A stretch of DNA of 64,000 nt, taken from NCBI GenBank assembly GCA_022385755.1, contig MU278354.1, forward strand, positions 884,805-948,804, given 5' to 3'. Numbering within the stretch: position 1 is the stretch's first letter; every line of letters begins with the position of its first letter. The notes beneath the pieces are model-generated. The model was given only the letters and a program-made list of their open reading frames with translations, was not told the DNA's origin and did no database searches. Positions 37,169-47,865 of this stretch are shown here, in pieces. Both the position numbers and the translations under genes were made by a program. The DNA is from Trametopsis cervina. Lineage: Eukaryota > Basidiomycota > Agaricomycetes > Polyporales > Irpicaceae.

Positions 37169-40100
37169 GATTGCGCATGCCGCATGCCGCAGGCACCCGT
37201 GATCGTGACAAACATCCGGGTTGTTCAAAACTGCTCGGAGGCACACTTCTTGTTTGTTTCGGTTTTTTTTCTGGTTCCGCTGTGCGCGGCCTTCCGCGAG
37301 CCGATACTGTATTGTATGTGCAAAGTTAGTTAATGAAAGACGTGGCGGGGCGTCTTCGAGTGTTGAATAGACTGACGCAGCGGTACACATGTTGCATGTT
37401 CAGTTCGACGGTGGATCACCTTACGAACGAGTGCGGCGGCGCAGAGCCACTTCGCGCGCGCCCAGCGCACACCCACAAATTGCGTGGGGAGGGAATATCA
37501 AATCGTCCCGGAGGCGTAAGTGCGTACGTGGCCTCGTTTCGGTCGGAAGAATGCACTCACCGCCGCGGATTACGATATCCAGTCATGGGAACAGCCCACC
37601 AACATATTTAGCGGCCGTCCGATTGCGGTGGCAGTGACGTGAGCTTCAGCCACGGTGCGGCGAATCGTCGAGCGTTGACTTTAGATAAATGCAGGACGGC
37701 CGCGGAGTTCGAAGGGGCGTTTGTTTGCTGTGTATTCCAGTCCTGTGTAAATTGCGAGACGACGACGAAGGCAATGACACACGATCGTGCGAGCACTTCT
37801 GTGGCAGCGCCCGCCGTAAGCCACAGCCCATAATTCCAATGCGCTGCTTCCTTGCTTCCTGTACGTACGTATCCGCCCGCGAATATCGCTTGCCGCCAGC
37901 CAAATACAATGTTCCCAAGATTACGCACTAGAACGCATCGAACAGTTCATTACCGTTGGAAAAACAAAGATCACTGATTTCGCTCACCTGTTCATCTCCA
38001 CCGGGCTCCGCAAGCCTATTTTGAGTCATAACACATGCTGCCCTTATGCAGACGACGATCAGCCCTGATTATGACAAGCAAGCGCCAAGGCTCAGGACGC
38101 ACCGAGCGATCCCACGCCTCGGAACCCGGAGCCCTGATCAACAGGGGCGCCGAGAGGCAGGCGCTGGGAGCCATCAACCGTTTCCTAAACACTTGAGCAA
38201 CAGCCCGTGTTCGAAACTCTGGGTTCGTCCAGCCCATCATCAACGCTGTGCTGCGAGAGCAGAAAAGCGGTGGTGAGGTCATGACGGCCGCGACCCGGTC
38301 CTCCTTCGTGGCTTGATGCAAGGCTATGTTAGGCGTTGGATATCTTGATGGATGCGCCTTGTCTATCACGAACGTGCAGACCGAAGATGGCCAGCCGCGC
38401 GGTCGTGTCGTGGAGGTGGGATCCCGATGGAGATCTGGCGGAGTGGTGGATGGACAGGGAATTGAACAGGAACGCAGGAACATTGGATGGTTGGATAGTT
38501 GGATATCTATTGACGGCCGCCGGAGGGGTCGAACATAGAGCTTGCGTGACGTCCTCTTGGCGCGGCCTGAACACAAGGGACGGTTTGAACAACAAGATGC
38601 GGAGAAGGCTTAGCGTCCGTGGTGGGCTGACAAAAAACGCGAGGCTGTGGCGTTTGTGGAATACAGTAATGCTGCGGTGCAAAGCAAATGTCTGATAGAG
38701 ATAAAGAATTGGGTGGAATGATCATATGCCTCGCGCATATGAGCACGGGCCGGGGATATCGATTGTTGAACTGCGCGAAGATGCTGGCATGCCGTCGAAC
38801 TCTGTTTAGCTCTTCTCGCCAAGGGTCTGTGAATGACCCTGACGTGAATGGAGATCCAAATCTCGCTGACCGCAATGGCCGCAGCCACAAGACAACAACC
38901 AGACGCCTCGGATCCGATTTCATCGCAGGCAGATGATGGACGTCGTGCGGATGCGGATGCGCGTGTTCGTTATGCTTTCTTTGATATTGATATTGATCAA
39001 GGCATTTAAGCAGGCCGTTCTGCACAGAAGTCCGGATAAGGAGTACCTCGCAACGGTGCGAAAGACAAGCACGGTCGTACCCACATCTTGGCCGGAACTC
39101 CTTTCGTCCAAGGGCCGCGACGCCTGGGACGCTTGTCTTCCCTGGAAAACGATCCTCCGTCCTGCATTTCGCGGAAGGAAGGCTGTCAAATTGTCTCCAT
39201 CCGTCCATCTTACGTCCACATCCACTCGCCTACCCACGCGCCTTTCACGGTGCTGTAAGATTTCTCTCTTTGGCTCGCGCAAGAAGCACGCCAGTGCGTG
39301 GGCGCGCAGCGGGAGATTTCAGCCACTGGGAGTGCATGCGAAACGCCGCGGCAGAACGGATAGAAGGGAGGGGTTGATCCACAATTCGTTGGACTGCACA
39401 TCATGCGCTATACGTATCTCAACTTCCGATAGGCACCGAACCTAGCCTCAAGTTGGAGCTTTGTATAGGCCCTGTGCCCTTCCCGACTATTGGTACCTAG
39501 CGAGCACCCTGTAGATATCGATTCAGCGCATATATCCACACGCTCGGGCTGCTTACCTTACACCGCAGATTTGGTTGAGATGAGGGTTAGGTTCGGCTAC
39601 GTGCCGCGGGAAGATCGTCCTTGTTTGCGCGCGCGCCTTCCTACAGCTGAGCAGTATGCTCCCGATAGACGGCTTGTGCAAAGTTGCACCCTGGCACTAC
39701 GCCGAGCGTGAGGAGATGTTTCCAACTATCCTAATGTCTACATGGGTCAGTACACAAAAACACCAATCTTGACTTACCAGCGTGTCTAGACGGTGTAAGG
39801 CTCCCCTTGACATTGACATAGACAGCTGACGTCGTACATCAACCGGCATATAGACGGTAACATCGCAGCTATGTATCTGCCAAATAGCAGCAATCGAGCC
39901 GGGGTAATACGGGCTGAGATCTGAAGCCACGCATTTCGATTGACGTCGTGGTACGTAGGCATGGTCAGAAAGAACGAGTTGACCATCGTGCATAACGTCG
40001 ATGTGACCACTACACCACGTGCGCATCAGTCACACCGTCACGTCCCCGCCTTACACGTTACACTTTCACTGTTGCCCAAAATCATTGATTGTCATTAACG

Positions 40101-40201
40101 ATCTGTCACCTCTCGCATAAATCACCGGCTGCAGAGACCTCTAACGTGTCGAGGAACGTTCAATATACCCATCGGTGAAGTTGAAGGCGTAGAAAAGCAG
40201 G

Positions 40202-40780
40202 ATGACACGTACGTCTGCACGCCACTCCTCCCACTGCGGTTATGGACTGATCGGCATATCTGACTCGCTGTCTGGAACTCACGTAACACCTACAGGAGGA
40301 AATCAACGTGAGACAGACCGTAAAAAGGCACAGAAGAAGCTGCAGGAGGCGCAAAAAGGCAAGGTGAAGGAGAGCGCGGCCTCGCTGCAAAAGAGACGAG
40401 AACAGTTGCGTCTACTTCCTTTCTCTCGCTAAACGTGTTCACTCACATGCATATCCTATTTCCGTATCATTCTTGGCGACTTCAATGTGGTTTGCGCGTT
40501 CCGCTTTGCCTATACACCCGGCTGTACACCTCGCCTCTTCAATTGGGTGTTTCTAGAGACGCTAACATCCTGCGTGAGAAGCAGAAGGTAAGTCTGCGCT
40601 ATTCTCGCTATTCACCGTCCATGCATTCCCTTAACTATGTCTGCTCTTCTTCTTTTTTCCTCCGTATCAAATTATCCCCTTTCGCCTATTCCTGTCTCTG
40701 CCTGGACTGCTGACCCCCCTCTGCAGAAGAAAGAAGAGGACGCAGCGAAGGCAGCAGCTGGTAGTGGGGACAAGAAATAA
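40202..40780 (+). CDS. SERF/4F5 family small protein
   Basis: Highly charged 66-residue protein of the SERF (4F5) family; animal members bind nucleic acid and modulate protein aggregation, while the fungal role is unclear. Four exons: 40202-40208 (7 bases), 40296-40404, 40557-40587, 40727-40780. The spliced N-terminus MTRGNQRETDRKKAQKK is the family hallmark; then KGKVKESAASLQKRREQ, and a Lys/Ala/Glu-rich tail ending GSGDKK. The Lys/Glu composition predicts a partly helical, otherwise disordered protein. Intron 2 (152 bases) and intron 3 (139 bases) are long for this genome. The second donor (GTTGCG) is weak but restores the family reading frame. No ORF caller would find this gene because no exon exceeds 109 bases. 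Confidence 0.85.
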
Positions 40781-43700
40781 CACTGGTTTGCGGGATCATG
40801 GGGAGGTCCCGCTTGTGCCGATGGGGGTACCATAGTGGAGAGAGTGCAGATCGATTTAATAGAGCATCAAGACGTATGTATCGCTATTGCTAGGCTTTCG
40901 TGCGTATGACACATTTCTTTTTGGCCTTTCTTTCCTCTTCGTGTTCGGTCCGTTGTGCAAAAAGATCCATCTGAACTAAGATCACGTAAGTTCGCACCTC
41001 AGTCTTGAAGTGTTATCCGCACTGCTATTCTCTCAAAGAACCGCAGGCATATTGAAGCTTAAGCCGATGGGCATGTCTGGGTTTCAGACTATCAGTCTTC
41101 CTCATATTTCCTATGTATCGTAGGTAACAGAACCTCATACTGTAGTGGATCTGTACTGGTATCACGACTCCCACGCGAATAACGGCTGCCGTTTATAAAA
41201 TGGCTACGCAGGTGCACACGACTAAACGGCATGGTCTCTCGGTCTCTATTTCATGCGAACGTCAGTTGTATACGCGTGGTAATCTGATTCATGGACAGTG
41301 CAGTGTCTCCGGGAGAGGCCATGCCGCTAACGTCTGTCCCGACGACATAACAGGTCATCCTCCTAAATATACAAACACCGTTATATTCGCCGTACCCTAA
41401 TCACTACTGTTTCATATTCAGTAGATCCCTTACACGCACTACACACACCGCAGAACATGGGGATTCATATTTTCCCGGTACCGCAGTCTCCACGAGAGTA
41501 TATTGCAACCGCCTCATGTTAACACCCTGTTGTACAGCTTCGAACGCACGAGGTACCAATGCGCCGTACAACCGGTGGAAACAGACTGTACGATGATCGT
41601 CAAGGAGTTCAAAACTGCCCGAAACCGGGGCTACGATAACGCCTGGACATAACGTACAAGTGCCGACGTGCCAACCGATCTGCATGAGCTTGGCGACTGT
41701 GCTGTACATATGAGATACCTGAAATGAGTATTTGGGCAGACGGTCGTGATAGCAAGCCCCTAGGGTTTTTAGGTATATCGAATGAGAACCCTCTTAAGAG
41801 TGCGTATGAAGACTTTTTAGGCAACTGAGAAACATATTACAACTGCCCGACGGGCTGGCGCATACTGTCCCAGTACCCCTCTAATCAATGCTTATGGGTC
41901 GAGCTACTCTCCAACAGAAATTCCAACGACTCACCGTCATCGAGAACGCGCATTGCCTAGCCCCGATGAATGTCGGAGGATAAAGGTGTGGCGACGTACG
42001 TATCGTAACAGGCGGACGCTGCCTAGAAAAATACTCCTTTAGATTCTGTGATCTTCGATAGGATCCGGCCCCCGTTGCAATTACTCGGCTTGCTAGAATG
42101 GGAGATGGAAGCCGGGGTCGCAATTGGATATGCAGTTGCTGTGGTCCCTGGGTGGAATCGGGGCCTGAGACTCCGAGGGATACCTCCGCTGGACAATTCA
42201 TTTCAGGAGAGACTTCGAGAAAGCCGTGGCGTAATGCTCGGCCTAGGATCTAGATCTACAAGTGCATAGAACCATAGTTTAGTGATGTGCGGGCGGAAGA
42301 TATGAAGACGCAATGACTTCCTACCAGTTCCTTTGTATTCGTATTTCGAGGACCCCACTTGAGGCCCTGCCCGGATGTCCGCCTGAGATTGAACGCAGAT
42401 GATGAAGAACCGCAGAGCCACACTGTTGTTGGCAGGCGTATATGGCGTTGAATTGCGCAGCCACATCGCCGAAAAGACGCAGGCTGACACAGAAGATCGG
42501 TGGGTTTTGTAGCTTTCTTTGGCACGGCGGTACACACTTCAACATCCAACACTGAGATCCCGCGGTATTAGTTTCGGCACACGAGCGGCATGCGGTGCTC
42601 TAATATGAAAGATGATTGTCAGGTCCGAAGATAGGAGAGGTCCGATATAAGGCCAAACTCATCCAGTCAATCAGCAATGAGTCAACATGAAGGAACTCTA
42701 CTGGAACTCTCCGGGTTGACAGACGCTATCCAGGCTGCGTTTAAGCTCCAGCCCATGTTCATCGGAGGGTGGGGTTCTAGATGATGATGGCGATGCTTTC
42801 AACAGTCATCCCCTTTCTGTATGCCACTGAATCTTGACGTGGACGATGAATCTTCCGTGTTTACTCCGCCGGGCAAGAGAGGAGAGAAGTGATTGAGGGG
42901 CTCTGCAGTACCGCATGGCCGGACCCACGGCCGCGGGTGGGTTCCCGCATACTGTTCCTCCTGGAGGACTGGATCATAGATGAACCTTATGAGATGAATA
43001 GCGCGGAAGCAGACTCGGGTTGAGCATTTGATTGGCATCCTATTGGCATGGTTGGCTGCAATCCGGATGTCGATACGTACCGGCTGTAGGTTGGTTCGAC
43101 TTTCCCATACAGTACAGCAGACGAACAGCGTCCGGCCGATCAGATAACTCTGCTGTGCGACTAATCTTGCGTGGGAGCGTGAAGTACCGTAGTACAATCG
43201 ATCACAGGATTTCTGCGTCATAATGGTCAGCGTTTGGTTGGTTGTATGGGTAGAAAGTCCACGTATATTCCGGTAGCTGAAAGCCTCCGCGATCGAGCTG
43301 TGCACCAATCAACAAATCTTCCTAGTAGACAACTGCAACTGCGCAAGAGGGAAACGCACAGTTGAGAAGATCCGTCCTTTCCAACAAGCACAGAAGATCA
43401 GCCGCATGTGCATAGGGCCAGATGCTTCGACTTTGCCTCCGGTTGAAAGGGCCACATTAATGACATGCTGTATTCCCCGAGGAAGCGCAGACAGGAAACG
43501 CGTTAGGGTTACGGCAATGTGCTGCAGGAGGCAACATTGCATTGATATCGTTCATCACGGAGAACGTTCTTCTCTTTCTTCTGTGCGGTAATGGCTTTTC
43601 TATGGTCATTCTGGTAAGAACACGCGGTGGCCGTCAAAATGGAACCTATACGTACCGATGAGCACTCCGTTACATTGGGTCAGGGACGAGAAGCGCGAAC

Positions 43701-44364
43701 TGCGGTAGGCAGAAGGATAAGTGATATAAGATGCAGGATGGAGTGTGTACGTACGAAGGAGTGAGCATACCCCGAGATTGCACTAGAATACATGCTCTGT
43801 GCAATATTGTACTAGTGTCTGCCTTTCATAACAGCCCACGAGTTCTAATGCCGCTATTAGACGTGCACGAGACACGGTCCCATGCGACACACATGACGCG
43901 CACAATAAGGCAACTTTATTCGCCCTTCTGAATCCCTATTGCAGAACTATTGTAGAGTGCCATGGCGTGATATCGCAGTACTTCGCGTTTTTATTCCCTT
44001 TCATGTCAGCCTCATGTCGAACACAGAGAGAGACTGTGCTTACTGTCGTATGGTAGGCGTTGAATTCCCATGGTGATCATCTATATCTCACGGTAATGGA
44101 ATAGAGAAACTATGGGTACACGGGAAACATGCCGGTGCGTGGCATCCTTCTGAGAGTGTTCTTAAGATTCCATCCATCAACTATGCGCCTTCGAGGAAAT
44201 AAATATCGAGACTCACCAGAAGACTTAACCATTTGATATATGAATGAGCACCTTCCGTGCCTATCGAACTCAGGAAAGAATGTTCTCATCAGACCAGTTA
44301 GTCCGCCAACCTCGTTATTATATCCGCTGGAAAACACAAGCCGCTCAGCACATTGTGCACGCAT
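40781..44364. other. 3.6 kb region without a supported gene
   Basis: Between SERF and the 3' end of BRL1. The first ~200 bases are likely the SERF 3' UTR. A TTTATAAAA sequence at 41192-41200 precedes a 66-codon ORF (41200-41400) with no homology I recognise. No other ORF exceeds 170 codons, and none shows family features. GC content is lower than in the upstream gap. Confidence 0.45.
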
Positions 44365-45868
44365 CTACCGAACTTCCTTAATAGATCCGTTCTCCAACTT
44401 CCTTCTTCTCGTCGCCCCCTCAGACTCGGCCGCACCTCCTGCCCAGGATTTCCCCCAGTCCGGTTGTCCAGGCAGCTGATACGGAACTGTTGCTGGTAGT
44501 GCGAATGGTGGGGGATGCGGCTGATGGTGATGTTGAACATGGTTCGCGGGATTATGCCGTGATCGATACAGTGAGAGTAGGCTATTCACGAACACCGTGA
44601 GGAAAGATAATGATGTGATGGTGAATATCTGCACGGAAGAGAAGATAGCATACAGGATCAGCATCTCGCGCGCATCAAATGATCAACAATGAAAGTGAAC
44701 CACATACCAACGTCTTCCAACTGATGGGCTCTACAAAACCATTAACCACTTCCGCAATCAGCTCTGCACCGACCCTGGCACGTCCGACTTTGGTTGGGTC
44801 ACGGTTCATACATGTTTCCCACACCCCACATTGATGCGCCATTGCCGGAATGGGGTTCTCCACGCAGAGATTCGCTTTGAAGTGCAACGCGCATTGAGCA
44901 ATTTCTTGCACAATGTCTAGACCAATCGAAGAGCTTAGACATGATCTGCACATGAGCCTTATTGATAACGAACGACATACCCATCGAGTATTCAGCTATT
45001 CGATGTTCGACGTCACGCTGGACGGTTAATATAAACTGTACCAAGAGGTACAGAAATAATAGCACTAATGATAGGTTGAAGAAAAATTGCAGGTATCTGC
45101 TTTTCTGTTAGCAAAATGACTGTGCACACGATCGGTGGATCTATCTCACCCGAGCAGAACAAATGGTGTATCTGACTGAGGCGTTGCAGGTCCAGGCAGG
45201 TTGAGCGTATAATGGTTCGACGTGTTTTGCGTGATAGGAGTCAGTCTTCCTTCCTTCTCTTCATCATCATCGCTTTCTCCTCCGCTGTCCTCCTCATCTT
45301 CCACCCTCGTCCGTCGAACAATAGCCAGCCGACTACTCTCTCGCTGCTTTTGTCTCGATTTGAACACCCTACTTAACCCGCCCGTTGCAATCTTTCTCCC
45401 GCTTTGTTCTCCACCATTGTTTTCCTTATCGTCTTGGCCGGCTGCTTGACGTTGCGGTGGGCTAGCCTCCGCCATATCTACGTCCCTCACTTCAGACGGT
45501 ACCCACGGATGAGTTTGCGGAGTCTGTGGCGGAGGGATGTTCAGCATGAACGGAACATCATGTATGCGACCAAATGTGGGCGTATGAGGTACAGGCGAAG
45601 GCAAGAAGGAGGAGCTCGAGTGAGGCTCCAATGGGCCTTTTGGTGTGCCAAAATTTAAACAGCGGTTTATTAACGCGAGTTGGAGTTACTGGAACCCTTC
45701 AGAGCACTTACGTTTCCGTGGTGTACTCGGATCACCCCCGTCAATATGTGTGCTCGGGTCTGAAGATGCCCACACAGGCGGCGTGCTGCTGCTTGGACGA
45801 GACGTGTATTCAAAATCCATTGGGCTCTCTGTAGAGCGAGAGCCCTTGAGTGGTGGCCATGCCGCCAT
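44365..45868 (-). CDS. BRL1: BRL1/BRR6 family nuclear envelope protein
   Basis: Integral inner nuclear membrane/ER protein needed for nuclear pore assembly and envelope lipid balance in yeast. Exons from the right: 45712-45868, 45150-45636, 44981-45096, 44708-44916, 44365-44628; 410 residues. A disordered N-terminus of ~214 residues is followed by TM1 (~218-238, NLSLVLLFLYLLVQFIL), a lumenal domain with four cysteines at 262, 271, 283 and 289 (QCALHFKANLC, HQCGVWETC) that form the family disulfides, and TM2 (~324-344, IFTITSLSFLTVFVNSLL). The C-terminal tail is His/Pro-rich, then basic. Conserved NPIPAMAHQCGVWETC and VNGFVEPISWKT fix the family. Most basidiomycetes seem to have a single Brl1/Brr6 gene, so the name is shared. 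The next ATG inside exon 1 (residue 17) is an alternative start. Confidence 0.93.
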
Positions 45869-46193
45869 GTCGGTTTGCCTTCGGAGGATGTATTCGCGTG
45901 CAGTCGTGGGGGTGTCGTAAAAGAAATGACAGTGTTACACAAGAAAGACGGGTCGTGAATATGAGTATTGAGTAAACAATCGTGGTTCCGTGTCGTGTCC
46001 CGCTCGCAGTGACGGCGTATCGGCGCCAAGGGACGCGTGCATCACGTGAACGTAGCCGCAGACGCGGCAGGACGCGGCTTGCTCGACCTGCTGAGTCTTA
46101 CAGTTTCCTCCAAGCTCTTCCCAATCTACATCCGAGCTTTATTCTGTGCACATTTGATTACCGCTTCTCACTGAACACCACAAAACGGATACG
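45869..46193. promoter_or_regulatory. Shared promoter between BRL1 and CLPP
   Basis: 325 bases between divergent start codons. It contains a CACGTG palindrome at 46043-46048, about 150 bases from the CLPP start and about 175 from the BRL1 start. Confidence 0.5.
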
Positions 46194-47410
46194 ATGCTTT
46201 CCCGAATGAACCTGCAAAACGCGACACGACACCTTACTAAGAGTATTGGTGGTGGCGCACAGGCTCAGATATTTCACGGTGTCAGAAGATTCCATCCTCG
46301 TGCGGGTCAATGGGATTCTGGGTCTGATACGACACGCGCTGCCAACCCCATGACTGGAAATTTGGTGCCAATGGTCATTGAACAAACTGTGCGTGGCTTT
46401 CTCGTCATGCTCACTCGGCGTGCTGCACCCCATCGTAAGTTGGCCAACTAATACGCAGCTTGTAGGGAAGAGGAGAGCGGAGCTATGACATTTTCTCCCG
46501 TCTGCTGCGAGAACGAGTTGTGATGTTATACGGACCAGTACGTCCTATGAGCATTGTTAACCACTTGTATTTTTTGCTCACTTGGACGGTGCAGATTAGA
46601 GACACGGATTCTGCTCTTCTTGTCTCACAGCTCCTATTTCTTGAAGCAGAAGAAACGTCTAAGCCTATACACCTATACATCAATTCTCCTGGGGGAAGTG
46701 TCACTGCTGGATTGGCTATCTACGACACAGTACGTCATTCCTGAGGTTTCATTCACTGTAAGGATTGCTCATGAATGTAGATATAGATGCAGGTACATTC
46801 GTATATCATCATGCAGGTTTCCAATGCTAACTCTGAATGCGCGTGGGAAGTACGTTTCCTCACCGATCCACACATATTGTGTCGGTCAAGCATGCTCCAT
46901 GGGCTCGCTTCTCCTCGCTGCAGGTGAGAAGGGAAAACGCCACGCGCTTCCAAACTCCAGTATTATGATACACCGTGCGTATCTGCCCTGCATGTTCTGT
47001 TCAGCATATTCGGTGATTGATGTGTACGCCATATCTCCACAGAGCCATCCGGCGGCGCATCAGGTCAAGCATCCGATATTGCTATTCATGCGCGGGAGAT
47101 TTTGCGTGTGCGAGAGGCACTGACACGCATATATCAGAGGCATTGTGGGAAAGAAGGTGAAAGTGTACAGGACGGTGTCGATCGTTTTGGTATGTATTCA
47201 TGCGAGGCCAGCATACGTTCCATGAACACATCGTTGACTTTGATCACAGAGAAGGCATTAGAGAGGGATTACTTCCTTACTGGTGAGTGACATCAGATTT
47301 GAAGTCTCGCAGCTTGATGGACTTGTGTCACTCTAGCACAAGAAGCCTTGGAGTTCGGGATTGTGGATAGCGTACTGGAAAGGAGACCGAAGGTCGAGAC
47401 GGAACTTTAG
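46194..47410 (+). CDS. CLPP: Mitochondrial ClpP protease subunit
   Basis: Serine peptidase subunit of the mitochondrial matrix Clp complex, degrading unfolded or tagged matrix proteins with a ClpX partner. Eight exons: 46194-46388, 46466-46537, 46595-46729, 46787-46792 (6 bases), 46851-46974, 47043-47189, 47250-47282, 47337-47410; 261 residues. The Arg/His-rich N-terminus of ~50 residues looks like a matrix targeting sequence. The triad is Ser152 (GQACSMGS), His177 (IMIHQPSGG) and Asp233 (ERDYF). The oxyanion loop is [17 protein letters not shown]. Compared with E. coli, about seven extra residues (around [12 protein letters not shown]) precede the catalytic Asp. The 6-base exon encodes Met-Gln of the conserved YDTMQY. 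Confidence 0.93.
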
Positions 47411-47865
47411 AATGTTCTTGAACGAACTAACTACTCCCTCGGGCAATCCTTCAATTGCAGAACAGCTTTCGCATAATGGACTAGCCAGGCATGCATAGTG
47501 TCGTTCGGAAACTTGGTCAGCTGCAAGATGTGATGTAGGCGAAATGAGAGGTATCATACTTGTTCTTCTTGCATAAATAACGTTGCATAGCATATCGAAC
47601 AGTATACTGTAGCTGTCTTTCACCCGCGATGGAAAATATGAGCAGACAGTTAAGCCTCGAGGCATGTAAGATGACTAAGCACTCATATTTGGATCACTCT
47701 ACCGCGGGTAGTTACTGGAGTGCATCCATACTGTAGCTCATTAAGTGGCTTTCCTTACCCTTTTCCGTCTTCCAACACTGATTCTCTCGCCTTATCCTTC
47801 AGCATTCTCTGCTCATCACAGTGCACATTAGAAATAGGGGCGGTACATCTCGGCACTGACTTCCT
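47411..47865. promoter_or_regulatory. Intergenic region between CLPP and the triad protein
   Basis: 455 bases on a same-strand pair. It must hold the CLPP 3' UTR and the upstream region of the 515-residue gene. Pyrimidine-rich sequence (47740-47820) precedes the ATG, a common fungal core-promoter feature. No gene is seen. Confidence 0.45.

Larger units (their letters stand above)
32412..40201. other. 7.8 kb gene-poor region upstream of CYC8
   Basis: No supported gene in 7.79 kb, the largest such gap here. The first 200-300 bases are the CYC8 leader and promoter. From 32.6 to 35.6 kb the DNA is GC-rich, so long ORFs occur in several frames at once, but none shows a domain, coherent composition or splice pattern. 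From 34.2 to 38.7 kb the heptamer TACTGTA or its complement occurs nine times. Short repeats include a 16-base palindrome at 34605-34620 and tandem GTACA at 37157-37168. CACGTG at 36295-36300 and at 40016-40021 are further palindromes; the second is about 180 bases before the SERF start. The region may hold a long regulatory domain, non-coding RNA or decayed sequence. Confidence 0.5.

Noticed and set aside
41200..41400. 66-codon ORF preceded by TTTATAAAA
   Set aside because: The TATA-like sequence abuts the ATG, leaving no room for a transcript leader, and the peptide has no recognisable feature.
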